64,000 nucleotides of DNA from Anabaena sphaerica FACHB-251 (GCF_014696825.1 NZ_JACJQU010000016.1:1-64000); one strand, 5' to 3'; positions 17,389 to 27,507 are shown, counted from the first letter of the stretch. Numbers and translations: made by a program. Notes: generated by a model not told the origin, from the sequence alone.

Positions 17389-18612
17389 TTAAGGGTCTAC
17401 CCAACGTCCATCAGCTTTAATCAGATTAATCAACTCCTCTACACCTTGATTTTCGGGAACTTTTTTAATTTCTTCCCTGCCACGATATAAAGAAATGTAA
17501 CCGGGTGTTTTGCCAACATAACCATAGTCAGCGTCTGCCATTTCTCCAGGTCCATTAACAATACAACCCATCACGGCAATATCTAACCCTGTTAGGTGTT
17601 TGGTGGCTTCCCGAACTGTGTGCAGCACTTCTTCTAAGTTAAACAAAGTTCTTCCGCAAGAAGGACAAGCGACATACTCGACCATTGTTTTCCGCAAACC
17701 TAAAGCTTGCAGAATGCTGTAACAAACGGGAATTTCTTTTTCTGGTGCTTCTGTCAAAGACACACGGATGGTATCACCCAAACCATCAGCTAATAATGTG
17801 GCAATGCCAGCTGTAGATTTAATTCTGCCATATTCCCCATCACCGGCTTCTGTTACACCCAGATGTAAAGGATAGTCCATCCCCAAATCATCCATGCGTT
17901 TGGCCATCAAGCGATAAGCAGCAACCATCACGGGAACTCGTGAGGCTTTCATGGAAATGACGATGTTACGAAAATCCAAAGATTCACAAATGCGGATGAA
18001 TTCTAAGGCAGATTCTACCATCCCTTCTGGAGTGTCACCGTAGGTAAATAGCATTCTTTCAGCTAAGGAACCATGATTTACACCGATACGCATGGCTTTA
18101 CCTTGATCACGCAAGGAAATGACCAATGGTGCTAAGGTTTCGCGGATTTTTTCGCCAATTTCGTCAAATTCAGCTTTTGTGTATTCGGTGCGGCTGGTAT
18201 TTGGTTTTTCAAACACATACAACCCTGGATTGATACGCACTTTTTCAATGTGTTTAGCAACTTCCAGGGCAATTTTCATGCCGTTGTGATGGACATCGGC
18301 GACAATGGGAACATCACGGTATGTTTTGATTAATTTTTGTTTAATTTCTGCCAATGCTTTGGCGTGTCCTAGACTGGGAACTGTAACGCGGACAATTTCG
18401 CAGCCTATTTCATGGAGACGACGAATACCCGCTACAGAACCATCAATGTCTAGGGTATCTTCATTAATCATTGATTGTACCACCACAGGGTATCCTCCCC
18501 CAATGGTCACATCTCCCACCTTGACAGGACGGGTTTTGCGGCGTTTGATGGTGGTGTCAAAGACAGGTTGACTAGTGGTGTTAGTAGTTTCAAGAGTCGG
18601 CAGAGTTTGCAT
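17389..18612 (-). CDS. ispG: 4-hydroxy-3-methylbut-2-enyl diphosphate synthase (GcpE)
   Basis: Penultimate enzyme of the MEP isoprenoid pathway; converts MEcPP to HMBPP with a 4Fe-4S cluster, reduced by ferredoxin or flavodoxin. TIM-barrel signatures include [17 protein letters not shown] and IVADVHHNG. The cluster cysteines are in [13 protein letters not shown] and [13 protein letters not shown] chose the ATG at 18612 (MQTLPTLE, 407 residues) because GAGG precedes it and the length fits cyanobacterial homologues; an ATG 27 codons upstream adds a non-conserved tail. Monocistronic. ispD of the same pathway lies at 55471. Confidence 0.97.
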   Translation of the reverse strand: MQTLPTLETTNTTSQPVFDTTIKRRKTRPVKVGDVTIGGGYPVVVQSMINEDTLDIDGSVAGIRRLHEIGCEIVRVTVPSLGHAKALAEIKQKLIKTYRDVPIVADVHHNGMKIALEVAKHIEKVRINPGLYVFEKPNTSRTEYTKAEFDEIGEKIRETLAPLVISLRDQGKAMRIGVNHGSLAERMLFTYGDTPEGMVESALEFIRICESLDFRNIVISMKASRVPVMVAAYRLMAKRMDDLGMDYPLHLGVTEAGDGEYGRIKSTAGIATLLADGLGDTIRVSLTEAPEKEIPVCYSILQALGLRKTMVEYVACPSCGRTLFNLEEVLHTVREATKHLTGLDIAVMGCIVNGPGEMADADYGYVGKTPGYISLYRGREEIKKVPENQGVEELINLIKADGRWVDP

Positions 18613-19029
18613 AACCTCAACAGGTAGATTTTCTGTAGCTAAAATATCAGATCGGAAAAGCTTCTGATTCTCAGATTGCCACAGTTGAGGCATTTTTGGG
18701 TGATGGATTGGAAAATTTACCGAAGAAGAATTCAGGAGTCAGGAGCCAGGAGTCAGAATGACTCCGGTGCTACTGGTGGATGAATCGAGGTTTAAAGCCC
18801 CTGGATTTATCCGTGGAGAAAAGAAAAAATTTTCGCGCGGTTGTTACCCCTGACTATTACGGCACGTCTACGACGAACAGGCATTCTGACTCCTCTTCAT
18901 TCCTTCCCCACACCTATTCTTCCACAAAAACTTTTCAATCTAGTGAATTTCTCTTCTTTGAGCTACCTCAAAGACAGCAGGATAAAATTTTGGCAGATTG
19001 GGGATAGAACAGATTCAGAGGTCAGACAA

Positions 19030-19806
19030 ATGACCAACACTATCCTTAATTTCTCAACCGCTTCGGGACACCAAGTTTTAGCAGCAGCAGGTAAAAAATA
19101 TCTACGTCCTGGTGGACGCATAGCTACAGAAAAATTATGCCAATGGGCGAATTTTCAACCAGGTGACAGAGTTTTAGAATTAGCTTCTAGCTTTGGTTAT
19201 AGTGCCATTTCTCTGGTTCAACGCTACCATGTAAAGGTAGTCGGAATAGAAAAAAATCCCGTAAGTGTCGCTAGTGCGCGTGTTAATGTCCGCTTTGCTG
19301 GCTTAGAAAATGAAATTGAAATTATTGAAGGTGATATTTTCCAACTGGATAAAATACCAGGAAAGTTTGATTATGTTTTAGCTGAAGCAATTCTGACCAT
19401 GCAATCTCCACCAGGGAAAGCCAAGCTGTTAACAGAAATTGACAACAAACTGAAACCGGGAGGTAAATTTCTCTCCCATGAATTATTAGCTAATGAGAAA
19501 GAAACAGAAATTAGTGCAGAGTTAGCCAAGGTAATTCGAGTTAATTCTACACCTCTTTCAGCAAGTAACTGGATTCAGGCTTTTACACAAGCAGGATTAC
19601 AAGTACAGAAACATGAAACTGATGCTATGAATTTACTTAATCTGTGGCGAATGTTGCAAGATGAAGGCATTTTCAACACCATGCGGATTTTCTGGAATAT
19701 CTTAACACAGCCTGCTATTCGCCAACGCATTTTAGAAATGCGTCATATTTTCCATAAATATGAGCAAGAACTAGGCTACATCATTATCTGTGCTGTTGTT
19801 GAATAA
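19030..19806 (+). CDS. SAM-dependent class I methyltransferase
   Basis: 258 residues from ATG 19030 (GAGG 10 bp upstream). The open frame extends to 18841, but that part runs through non-conserved intergenic DNA. Motif I is DRVLELASSFGYSA, with Ser-Phe in place of the usual Gly-x-Gly; motif post-I is VVGIEKNPVSV; IIEGDIFQL and FDYVLAEAILTM follow. The C-terminal helical part (NTMRIFWNILTQPAIRQRI) is shared with methyltransferases of the cyclopropane-synthase/sterol type. First gene of a compact three-gene unit with a cupin (38-bp gap) and a 163-residue orphan (21-bp gap). The substrate is unknown. Confidence 0.88.
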   Translation: MTNTILNFSTASGHQVLAAAGKKYLRPGGRIATEKLCQWANFQPGDRVLELASSFGYSAISLVQRYHVKVVGIEKNPVSVASARVNVRFAGLENEIEIIEGDIFQLDKIPGKFDYVLAEAILTMQSPPGKAKLLTEIDNKLKPGGKFLSHELLANEKETEISAELAKVIRVNSTPLSASNWIQAFTQAGLQVQKHETDAMNLLNLWRMLQDEGIFNTMRIFWNILTQPAIRQRILEMRHIFHKYEQELGYIIICAVVE

Positions 19807-19843
19807 TATTTTGATTCTTGACAAACTTTATTATGAGATTGCT

Positions 19844-20170
19844 ATGAGTTCTACTGTCACTCAACTACAAGAACAAATTGAATATCCCCGTGCGGGAGTT
19901 TTCAGCAAAGTGCTGGCAAAAGATACAGCTTGTCAATATACCCTCTTTTGTTTAGCAGCTAACACCGAAATATCTGAACATACCTCTACACGCAATGCTA
20001 CTGTCAATGTCTTGGAAGGTAGAGGTTTACTAACTTTATCAGGGGAAGAAATTAAATTAGAACCTGGAGTTTTTATTTTTATGCCTGCTAATGCCCCTCA
20101 TGCTTTACAGGCTGAATCTAATCTATCATTTCTGCTCACACTTTCTGAAAAATCAGCAGATATTAATTAA
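19844..20170 (+). CDS. Small cupin protein
   Basis: 108 residues from ATG 19844. Single cupin barrel: ISEHTSTRNATVNVLEGRG (motif 1, with His/Thr at ligand positions rather than HxH) and FMPANAPHALQAE (motif 2, with His). This resembles small cupins encoded next to nitric-oxide or redox-stress genes and Crp/Fnr regulators; a Crp-type gene indeed lies 0.9 kb downstream on the other strand. Co-transcribed with the upstream methyltransferase and downstream orphan, given the short gaps. Confidence 0.82.
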   Translation: MSSTVTQLQEQIEYPRAGVFSKVLAKDTACQYTLFCLAANTEISEHTSTRNATVNVLEGRGLLTLSGEEIKLEPGVFIFMPANAPHALQAESNLSFLLTLSEKSADIN

Positions 20171-20191
20171 TTATTTTGGGAGATTGGCAAA

Positions 20192-20683
20192 ATGTCATCA
20201 CTAATTTCTACCTTTACCGAAAATTTAGATTTTTCTCAATCAGAAATAGAATCAATACTTTCCACACCTTTAAATGAGGTGCTTAATTCAACGGCATTAA
20301 AACAAGAATTAAACAGTTTAGATATTAACTTGCTGCGAGAAACTTTACCAACCGCAGGACAAGTATTAGCTGAAAATTTACCACCTTTTTATAATTGGCT
20401 AAAAAATGAATTAGGAGTGAAGCGTGTTCCTGATAGTCCAGATCATACAACAAAATGGGTAATCAACTTTCTCCATAATCAAGAAAGTTTAAATCACCTC
20501 GTTGAGTTACATCGTCCAGTTCCACACGCAGCTTTAGAACAAGCTGTTCCTCGTTTGGTGGGTTTATTTGATGGTGTGGAAGATATTAAAGTTCGTCAGG
20601 AATGGGAAAAGGCGGTTGCAGCACTTTGTTTAGTTTTAGTTGTTGATGCCCGTGAACAAGAAAAACTTGCTAAGGTGTGTTAA
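20192..20683 (+). CDS. Helical hypothetical protein
   Basis: 163 residues with GGGAG 12 bp before the ATG. Mostly alpha-helical by composition; Leu-rich N-terminal half, then NLPPFYNWLKNELGVKRV, LHRPVPHAALEQAVPRLVG and a C-terminal helix VAALCLVLVVDAREQ. Several His/Glu residues could bind metal, but no motif is recognised. Third gene of the methyltransferase-cupin unit. No family known to me. Confidence 0.7.
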   Translation: MSSLISTFTENLDFSQSEIESILSTPLNEVLNSTALKQELNSLDINLLRETLPTAGQVLAENLPPFYNWLKNELGVKRVPDSPDHTTKWVINFLHNQESLNHLVELHRPVPHAALEQAVPRLVGLFDGVEDIKVRQEWEKAVAALCLVLVVDAREQEKLAKVC

Positions 20684-21054
20684 TTGTTTTGGTGGAAAAT
20701 GTCCACCCAGCCCTTTTAAGGTGACTCGAAAAATCTTTTCTTTCCTCTCTAGGCGATTTGTATCTCTGTGGTTGAAAAGTCATTTATCTAAGAGGTTGTT
20801 TGAAAAGTATTGTATGAAACCAGCAATTGCCAGAAACCTAACCCCCCTACCCCCCTTCCCTACAAGGGAATGGGGATTTTAAAGCCTCTTCCCTTGCAGG
20901 GGAGAGGTTTGGAGAGGGGTTAATTTATACATAAAAAACTTTAAAAACATCCTCTAACCGCAGAGGCGCAGAAAACGCAGAGGTATGAGGTGAAAGAAAG
21001 AGGGATGTTTTATCTAACATTTACCCACTTTGAAAGGGCTATATAATACCAATT
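20684..21054. repeat. Nested dispersed inverted repeats between convergent genes
   Basis: 371 bp without a gene. An outer inverted pair related to the ACCGCAGAGGCGCAGA repeat family lies at about 20748-20780 and 20955-20985. Between them is a palindromic C-rich/G-rich element (CCCCCTACCCCCCTTCCCT ... AGGGAAT / CTTCCCTTGCAGGGGAGAGG) at about 20838-20922. It separates the methyltransferase unit from the convergent crp gene and may end both transcripts. Confidence 0.7.
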
Positions 21055-21753
21055 TTACTCAATTTTTCCATCGGCAATATCGTCTAATTTATGAATATCA
21101 ATTATTGTGATTTCTCCACCTCGATGATAGTCAATTACTGATTTCATACTTTTAATTAACCGCACACATTCTTCATAGGTAATGCCAATACTCCGCGCCA
21201 TGCGATAATATGATAAGCTTTCTTTTAAACGTTCACCTTTTGCTGTTGTTTCTGTTCCCGATGTAGTAGCAAAATATTGAATTAATCTCGCAAGTCGAAT
21301 AATTGCCCTTTCCGAAACTAAACCATGAACTGTTTGATGTAATTGCTGAATTCGGTTATTGAAAACTCCTAACATTCGCAAAGCAATATCAGGCTTTTTT
21401 TGAATCGCTGTTAATAAAGCATCCCGTTCTACGGTGAGAATTTCACAATCAGTTTCAGCGGTGACTGTGGCTGGAGAAATACCATTACCTAATAATGCAG
21501 GTGCGGCGAAAATTTCTCCAGTTCCTAAGTTGCGAAGTATTGTTTCTTTACCTGTGGTTGCTGTTTTACTAACTTTAATTATTCCACTGGCAACAGCATA
21601 CAATTTAGCGGGTAAAGAATCACTTTCATGAAAAATTATCTCCCCTTTTCCATAACTTTTCAACACAGTATAAGGTTGCAGATTTAGTTTATCTGTGGTT
21701 TCTAAATCTGCAAACACTTTAATTTGGGTAATTTGTGCTAAGGAAGCCTGCAT
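21055..21753 (-). CDS. Crp/Fnr-family transcriptional regulator
   Basis: 232 residues from ATG 21753, which overlaps the upstream amidase stop as TAATG, so translation is coupled. Residues about 15-130 form the cyclic-nucleotide-binding-like beta-roll (YGKGEIIFHESDSLPAKLYAV; GEIFAAPALLGNG). The canonical cAMP-binding RxS in the PBC is not present, and there are no N-terminal Fe-S cysteines, so the effector is not cAMP or an Fnr cluster by simple inspection. The C-terminal HTH is divergent (MARSIGITYEECVRLIKSM). Likely controls the amidase and/or the convergent methyltransferase-cupin operon (inference). Confidence 0.9.
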   Translation of the reverse strand: MQASLAQITQIKVFADLETTDKLNLQPYTVLKSYGKGEIIFHESDSLPAKLYAVASGIIKVSKTATTGKETILRNLGTGEIFAAPALLGNGISPATVTAETDCEILTVERDALLTAIQKKPDIALRMLGVFNNRIQQLHQTVHGLVSERAIIRLARLIQYFATTSGTETTAKGERLKESLSYYRMARSIGITYEECVRLIKSMKSVIDYHRGGEITIIDIHKLDDIADGKIE

Positions 21754-23150
21754 TATAGGGCAAATGCGGGACGATAATGAATCCAAGGATTAGCTGCTTC
21801 TAATTGCGCTGCGAGGCTGATAATGGTAGATTCAGCGGCAGGTTTCCCAACTAACTGCACACTCATGGGTAAGCCGTTACTATCAAAACCTACAGGAATG
21901 GCGATCGCAGGTAATCCAGTAGCATTTGCTACAGGACAAGGGGCAACCCAGTTAATAATATTCTGGAATGTCTCTTCAGGACTCAAATCTGCCCATTCAT
22001 CCACGCGAATTGGTGAATGCAAATAAACGGGTAGCACTAACACATCTATCTGATCAAAAAAGGCGACAATTTGCCGTGATGCTATTTGCATTTGTGCCAA
22101 TGCTTGCAAATATTCAGCCGCAGAACCAGTTCTAGCAAATAACCAGCGATTCAAGGGCTGTAAGGCTTCTGGGGGTATTCCTGCGGCTGCTACTCCCGTT
22201 TGCCAAACAATTTGAAATGGTTCTACTAAACCGCTGAAATCAGGGCATTTTTCTTCTACTTGATGTCCCAATTGTTCTAGAAGTTGAACTGTTTGTAAAA
22301 CTCCTTGTTTACAATTCTCGTCTGCTGATCCCAAGGGATGAATGTTGGTACTAAAAGCTATTTTTAAGCTAGAGGTTTTTACTTGAGTTGCAGCGAGAAA
22401 GGAAGGTTGTGGATCGCTTAACCAATAAGGATCACCGGAAAAATAGCCAGATATAACATCTAACATTGCTGCTGCATCTGCTACAGTTCTGGCGATTGGT
22501 CCACTAACAGCTATCCCTCCCAATCTATCGCCAACAGGTGCTTTTGTGACTCTTCCCCGCGCTGGTTTGATTCCCACTACACCACAACAAGCCGCAGGTC
22601 CCCGAATGGAACCACCACCATCGGAACCTTGAGCGATCGCACTCAATCCCGCTGCTACGGATGAGGCTGCACCACCGCTGGAACCACCGGGGGTATATTC
22701 TAAGTTCCAAGGGTTTCTAGCTGGTGGAAATCCCGCAGGTTCGCTGTAAGGACAAGAACCTAATTCGGAAGTTGCAGTTTTGCCAAGAATCGTAAAACCG
22801 GCTTGTTTAATTTTGATAACTACGCCATCATCATAGTTAGCGATATTATTTACTAAAGCCGGATTTCCGTAAGTGCAGGTAACACCTGCTACGGCATTTA
22901 AATCTTTAATAGAAATCGGTACACCAAAAAATGGCGGTAGTTCTGAGGTGGTTGTGAGCAGTTCTGTTTTGGCTTTAGCATCAGCAACAGCTAAATCTGC
23001 TGTAACTGTAAAATAACTTCCCAGTTGGGGATTTAAGCGGGAAATTCTTTCTAAATATATTTCTACCAATTCTAGAGGTGACACTTCCCGACGACGGATT
23101 AATTGCGCTAACTCTAAAGCTGGGGTAAAAGCTAAATCAGTTTCATTCAT
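21753..23150 (-). CDS. Amidase (amidase-signature family)
   Basis: 465 residues from ATG 23150; the open frame continues upstream only through a GGGAATA repeat. The Ser-cisSer-Lys triad is recognisable: Lys in PISIKDLNAV, cis-Ser and nucleophile Ser in GGSSGGAASSVAAGLSA and QGSDGGGSIRGPAACCG. Similar to AtzF/allophanate hydrolase-like and GatA-like amidases, but not co-located with gat genes. TAATG-coupled to the Crp-type regulator. It probably hydrolyses a small amide; together with the hydrolases at 12-15 kb it adds to a nitrogen-salvage theme (inference). Confidence 0.9.
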   Translation of the reverse strand: MNETDLAFTPALELAQLIRRREVSPLELVEIYLERISRLNPQLGSYFTVTADLAVADAKAKTELLTTTSELPPFFGVPISIKDLNAVAGVTCTYGNPALVNNIANYDDGVVIKIKQAGFTILGKTATSELGSCPYSEPAGFPPARNPWNLEYTPGGSSGGAASSVAAGLSAIAQGSDGGGSIRGPAACCGVVGIKPARGRVTKAPVGDRLGGIAVSGPIARTVADAAAMLDVISGYFSGDPYWLSDPQPSFLAATQVKTSSLKIAFSTNIHPLGSADENCKQGVLQTVQLLEQLGHQVEEKCPDFSGLVEPFQIVWQTGVAAAGIPPEALQPLNRWLFARTGSAAEYLQALAQMQIASRQIVAFFDQIDVLVLPVYLHSPIRVDEWADLSPEETFQNIINWVAPCPVANATGLPAIAIPVGFDSNGLPMSVQLVGKPAAESTIISLAAQLEAANPWIHYRPAFAL

Positions 23151-23484
23151 TGTTATCGCAGGGAACAGGGAATAGGGAATAGGGTTAAAAGTCTTGTTGT
23201 ATCGAAGTTTTATACATCTATCAGGAGTTAGAGTTTTTGTATATTTCACAATTATTAATTTAGACTCTTGATATTACTTCTACTTTTTAGCAAGCTATCA
23301 TTTTCAGATGCGTATGTCTAGAGACACAAACTTGCTCAAACCCTGGCTGTGATCCAAATTTGTATCCTCCAAAAATATAAATCAAAATGCGATCGCTTTG
23401 TTAAGGAGTGTGATTTCACTTACGGCTTACACCAAGCCATGCTATCAGCACTGCGATCCGCGCGATCGCAATTCTCAACCCAAA
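23151..23484. other. Intergenic region with HIP1 sites
   Basis: 334 bp. Holds a GGGAATA repeat next to the amidase start and two GCGATCG-containing stretches near 23390 and 23462. No gene is supported. Confidence 0.5.
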
Positions 23485-24372
23485 TTAGCTGCGACGTTGC
23501 TGACGGGATGCCACAAATAGCACAGCCATCACACCAAGCGGTAAAAGTGTGGAAGGTTCTGGCACTGATTGAGGAGGCTGATAATTAGTTTTCAGATTGC
23601 CTACCATAGCAATTAAATCATTATCACATTCTGGTGACAAGTGAACTATGAAACTACCATCAGGTAATAACTTCCTGGAAAAACTGAAAGCTAAGGTTTG
23701 AGTACCTGTAGCGCCAAAATGAGCAAAATTTAGTCCCAAATTGCTAACATCATTTAATACATTCACATCCCCAATCTTTGTCCCCGTAGCAATCACATTT
23801 TGAACGTGATGATTTTCATTGAAATAAGGATTTATCATCCCTAAATCACCATGAAAAGGGTTTCCTCCTTTACTAATTACCCTGTTGTTATAACCCCTTA
23901 AACTCGCATCCTGTAACAGCAAACCATTCTCTTGAGCAATAGCTTTGGCTGTGACATTCTGATAAACTCCTAACTCCGGTACACCTGATTCATTTACTGC
24001 CCAATGTACACCGAATAATTCACTAGCAGCATTAGCAACATCTAGAGATTTTCCCGTGAAATTTAGCAATAAATCGCCCCAAGCGACATGAAAATCCTGA
24101 GCATAAATATTGCTAATTCCTCCAGCAGGTAAATTGGTATTAATTGCAAAGGTGATCTCGTTAGCAGTTTCCTTCATTGCCATGCCATAAATTTCGTAAG
24201 GTGAGTCACTAATACCAACACTCGGTGACAAACCATCATTAAAAGAATCAATGGTGTAATACCATTCACCTAACAAACTACTAGCATGAGCAGGTTGCAC
24301 AGAAGTAGATATTAAGCCAAAACTAGTCGCAAGTAAGCCTAACAGCAATTTAGTAGCTTTTTGGCACAGCAT
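23485..24372 (-). CDS. PEP-CTERM exosortase-dependent surface protein
   Basis: 295 residues. N-terminal signal peptide (KLLLGLLATSFGLISTSVQ...AHA). A beta-rich body follows, then a C-terminal sorting signal: VPEPSTLLPLGVMAVLFVAS followed by RQQRRS. A Cys motif (SPECDNDL) precedes the tail, as in XDD-type exosortase substrates; that subfamily assignment is tentative. Expected to be processed by an exosortase and displayed at the surface or exported. Monocistronic, with about 170 bp to map upstream. Confidence 0.9.
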   Translation of the reverse strand: MLCQKATKLLLGLLATSFGLISTSVQPAHASSLLGEWYYTIDSFNDGLSPSVGISDSPYEIYGMAMKETANEITFAINTNLPAGGISNIYAQDFHVAWGDLLLNFTGKSLDVANAASELFGVHWAVNESGVPELGVYQNVTAKAIAQENGLLLQDASLRGYNNRVISKGGNPFHGDLGMINPYFNENHHVQNVIATGTKIGDVNVLNDVSNLGLNFAHFGATGTQTLAFSFSRKLLPDGSFIVHLSPECDNDLIAMVGNLKTNYQPPQSVPEPSTLLPLGVMAVLFVASRQQRRS

Positions 24373-24488
24373 AAAAATTTTTATCCCCTGTTAATGGGTA
24401 AATTTATTAACAGAACAAGATAACTTTATAGCTATATTTTTGTGGTTAATTTTACAAAACTTCAAATTTGAATAGAGGTTAAAAAACA

Positions 24489-24525
24489 AGAACCCCAACT
24501 TCTGGAAAAAGTCGGGGTTCTGCAC
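24489..24525. terminator. Hairpin terminator after map
   Basis: AGAACCCCAACTT pairs with AAGTCGGGGTTCT around a 7-8-nt loop, lying 20-55 bp past the map stop on the minus strand. A sequence-related palindrome follows the gene at 49163-50683. Confidence 0.7.
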
Positions 24526-24545
24526 CAAATTTCTATTAATTTGGG

Positions 24546-25376
24546 TTAAATGTCCGATCTATCAGTCAAAATCTCATAACCGCTATCTGTTACTAAGACC
24601 GTATGCTCAAATTGAGCAGACAAAGCATTATCAACTGTCACGGCAGTCCATCTATCAGCTAAAATCCTGGTATTTTTAGAACCAGCATTCAAAATTGGTT
24701 CAATCGCTAAAGTCATACCGGCACGCAATTTCACATTGGGAATATCACGAGTCCGGTAATTAAATACCGCTGGTTCTTCGTGTAAATTTCTACCTACACC
24801 ATGACCTGTAAATTGTTCAACCACACTAAATTTATTAATTTTTACATGGTCTTCAATCGCACCAGCAATATCTACTAGGTGGACACCAGCTTTTACCTGT
24901 TCAATACCTTTAAATAAAGCTTCTTCCGCTACACGAATCAATCTAGCAGCTTCTGGAGTCACTTCACCCACAGCAATTGTAATACACGAATCTCCGTGAA
25001 ATCCCTGGTAATAAGCTCCTGTATCAACTTTTAATACATCTCCTGCCCGAATCACCTTTTTCGGACTAGGAATGCCATGTACAACTTCATTATTAATACT
25101 AGAACAAATTGAAGCCGGAAAGCCGTGATATCCTTTAAAGCTAGGTGTTGCACCCATTTCCCGGATGCGTTTTTCTGCGTGAGCATCCAAATCAGCTGTA
25201 GTCATTCCTGGCTCTACTAGCTCAGAAATTTCTTTGAGAACAGTTGCTACAATCTTAGCCGATTGCCGCATAATTTCAATTTCGCGGGGAGATTTAATTT
25301 CAATGCCCCGGCGTTGTTTTGGTGCTGGTTTTGGCTGGGCTGGTTGAGAAAGCAAGTTACTGAAAATGTTCATCAT
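24546..25376 (-). CDS. map: Type I methionine aminopeptidase
   Basis: Removes initiator Met from nascent proteins. 276 residues: an N-terminal extension of about 25 residues ([14 protein letters not shown]) and the pita-bread fold. All five metal ligands can be seen: Asp in VDTGAYY, Asp in HGDSCIT, His in FTGHGVGRN, Glu in AIEPILN and Glu in QFEHTVLV. One substrate-binding His is in YHGFPASIC. The Pro-rich extension lacks the Cys-rich zinc finger of MAP1a. Start MMNIF; either ATG is possible. Monocistronic. Confidence 0.96.
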   Translation of the reverse strand: MMNIFSNLLSQPAQPKPAPKQRRGIEIKSPREIEIMRQSAKIVATVLKEISELVEPGMTTADLDAHAEKRIREMGATPSFKGYHGFPASICSSINNEVVHGIPSPKKVIRAGDVLKVDTGAYYQGFHGDSCITIAVGEVTPEAARLIRVAEEALFKGIEQVKAGVHLVDIAGAIEDHVKINKFSVVEQFTGHGVGRNLHEEPAVFNYRTRDIPNVKLRAGMTLAIEPILNAGSKNTRILADRWTAVTVDNALSAQFEHTVLVTDSGYEILTDRSDI

Positions 25377-25460
25377 GAAATTTAGTAATTACTGGGGCTT
25401 TACGGCTTAGGTTTCCAGTTGTTGGGATTTATTGAGAAAATTATCTATATTCACGTTAAC

Positions 25461-26984
25461 TTATTTTGCCCTGTTAGAGAAATCTGTAAGCAGTCGTGCT
25501 TTTTTCAGGAGGAATTTTAATACAGTTTCTTCCGTAGAAATTATATCTGCTATAGCTTCCATACCGGATTGGATAGTACATTGATGATTAGCAGCAGATA
25601 AGACTAAGCTTTCGGGTTGTATAGTTACCTCATAGGTAGCAGACCCAGAAAAGGAAGTTTTTCCTGGTAACGTTTTTTGTTGGGAAGTGTAGCTGATGAC
25701 ATCAGGAGAAATCTCGCTTACTTCTCCTTTGAGAGTGCCAAAATCTGTATAGGAACAACCAGAAACACGGAGTTTTACATCCTGACCTTTTGTGACCTGG
25801 GGAATATCTGCCGATGTCACCCAAGCTTTGAAAATTAAAGGGGATTCACTGGGGGCAATTTGGGCGACAATATCACCAGAACGCAAAACCTGAGCAGTGT
25901 TACGCAAATTAAGTTCTTGAATAGTACCAGAAACAGCAGCTTTAATGACGGTATTGGCAATTTCTTGATTTACTTGCTGAAGTTCTTGTAAACTGGTGTT
26001 AATTTGTTTTTGGATCTCTAATTTTTGCTGGATTAATTCTTCTCGTTCTCGGTTTAAATGAGCGAGACTAAATTTACCTGTAGCAATTTGGGCGGCAATT
26101 TTTTCCTGGGCAATAATCACATTAGCATTGTTGGGGTTGAGTCCCGTTAATAATGCTTGCTGTCTAGCTTTGGCAGCTTCTACAGCTTGTTGTTGTTGTG
26201 CAATTGCTTCACGGTATTCTTCTACAGTAGCTTGTTGTGATACCAATAATTGTTCTTGTTGTTCAACTGCTAACTGTGCTTCTTGCAGTTGGTCTATAGA
26301 AATAGAACCTGTTTCAGCTAAGGGTTTATACCTGTCGCGCCTTGCCTTAGCTGCTTTAAAAGCCGCCTCGCCGGATTTGACGTTAGCTATAGCTGATTTT
26401 AACTTAATTTTGGTTATTTGCAGTTCTTTTTCGGCTTGTTGTGAATTAGCTTCACCTTCCTGAACTTGAGCAAGAGAACTAATTTTTTGATCTTGAAAAT
26501 CTCTTTGACTGCGGCTGAGTTCTGCTTTAGAGGCAATGATATCACGTTGGTTGCGATCGCTCTCTGCTTGTATTTGTCCATCCAAAGCTCGAATTTGAGC
26601 ATCAATTTGGGATAATTGCAGTTTCGTTTTTTGGATATTTGTTAACAGTTGTTGCTTTTGAATTTGCCAACGATAATCATCAATTTTCGCCAGAACATCA
26701 CCTTTTTTTACTACTTGATTATTTTTTACATTCATACTTTTAATAGTACCTTCTGTTATTGCTTGTACTAAACGTAATTCTCCCATAGGACGCACTGTAG
26801 CAGGAGCTTTGATAATAACTTTGTATTTCAAAATTCCTGAAATTATCATAGCTGCACTAAAAATTGATAACAATGCTAACCCACCAAAAGTAGTCCAACG
26901 ACTAATAGGTGGTAAAAATTCATTAGGACTAGCAGGTGTAAGAAATTCGTAATTACTTCCAGCTTCAATTTTTGTTTCAGACAC
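25461..26984 (-). CDS. HlyD-family membrane fusion protein of the peptide exporter
   Basis: 507 residues. One transmembrane segment near residues 31-53, a biotinyl-lipoyl-like beta domain (VKKGDVLAKIDDYRWQ), then a long coiled coil (about residues 80-340, very Gln/Ala-rich), a second half-lipoyl (AAVSGTIQELNLRNTAQVLRSGD) and a C-terminal beta-barrel. It spans the periplasm linking an inner-membrane ABC transporter to an outer-membrane channel. It is divergent from the precursor peptide gene at 27236, with the peptidase-ABC transporter next; together these form a double-glycine peptide secretion locus. Confidence 0.9.
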   Translation of the reverse strand: MSETKIEAGSNYEFLTPASPNEFLPPISRWTTFGGLALLSIFSAAMIISGILKYKVIIKAPATVRPMGELRLVQAITEGTIKSMNVKNNQVVKKGDVLAKIDDYRWQIQKQQLLTNIQKTKLQLSQIDAQIRALDGQIQAESDRNQRDIIASKAELSRSQRDFQDQKISSLAQVQEGEANSQQAEKELQITKIKLKSAIANVKSGEAAFKAAKARRDRYKPLAETGSISIDQLQEAQLAVEQQEQLLVSQQATVEEYREAIAQQQQAVEAAKARQQALLTGLNPNNANVIIAQEKIAAQIATGKFSLAHLNREREELIQQKLEIQKQINTSLQELQQVNQEIANTVIKAAVSGTIQELNLRNTAQVLRSGDIVAQIAPSESPLIFKAWVTSADIPQVTKGQDVKLRVSGCSYTDFGTLKGEVSEISPDVISYTSQQKTLPGKTSFSGSATYEVTIQPESLVLSAANHQCTIQSGMEAIADIISTEETVLKFLLKKARLLTDFSNRAK

Positions 26985-27235
26985 AGTTTAGGTGACAGGT
27001 GACAAGTTACAGAATTATAAATCTTTTAGTGTATGAGTGTTTAGTGCCTAAGAAAGTGTTGTAATTTGTAGACAGATGATAAAGTGGCACATCAGTGAAA
27101 CCACGCTTATTTACAAGGACATATTCTAATTATCAAAGCATAAAATCAGTAAAAATACACAGAAAAGAGTATCTTTCTCTTTTGATTCTTTTTTGTCGTC
27201 AATTGTTCATCTTTGTATTTTTGAGGTAAATCAAA

Positions 27236-27478
27236 ATGTTCAATCAAGAAACAGCTAAACAACTATTCCTTAATAGCCAACTTTGGGAAGAAATTACTGA
27301 TACTCAAAGTGAAGCAATTAGTGGTGGAAACCCTCCAACCATACAAGAAATAGGAGAAAGAATTTATGAAATAGGAGTAATAGTATCTGATACACCAGGT
27401 TATGATGCAGACAAAACATCCACTATCTTAGGAATTGTTACCACCAAGAATGGAGCTATTAAGAAATTTTTCTCATAA
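27236..27478 (+). CDS. Double-glycine leader peptide precursor 1
   Basis: 80 residues. Leader of 31 residues with QLWEEITDTQSEAISGG: the hydrophobic/acidic helix plus GG cleavage site recognised by C39 peptidases. The predicted exported core is 49 residues (NPPTIQEIGERIYEIGV..., ending AIKKFFS), with no cysteine, so it is not a lanthipeptide or disulfide-stabilised bacteriocin. The leader shares LW(E/A)EITDT with precursor 2. No modification enzyme is nearby. It may be an unmodified bacteriocin or a signalling peptide (inference). GAGG lies 8-10 bp upstream of the ATG. Ended by its own terminator. Confidence 0.85.
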   Translation: MFNQETAKQLFLNSQLWEEITDTQSEAISGGNPPTIQEIGERIYEIGVIVSDTPGYDADKTSTILGIVTTKNGAIKKFFS

Positions 27479-27507
27479 ATTTTAAACATTACCTTTTTGA
27501 AACCGGC

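Noticed and set aside
18841-19029. N-terminal extension of the methyltransferase
   Set aside because: The residues are not conserved-looking and run through intergenic repeat; ATG 19030 has a Shine-Dalgarno.
26128-26463. Cys/Ser-rich antisense ORF in the HlyD gene
   Set aside because: It is the reverse complement of the Gln/Ala-rich coiled coil, a known artefact.
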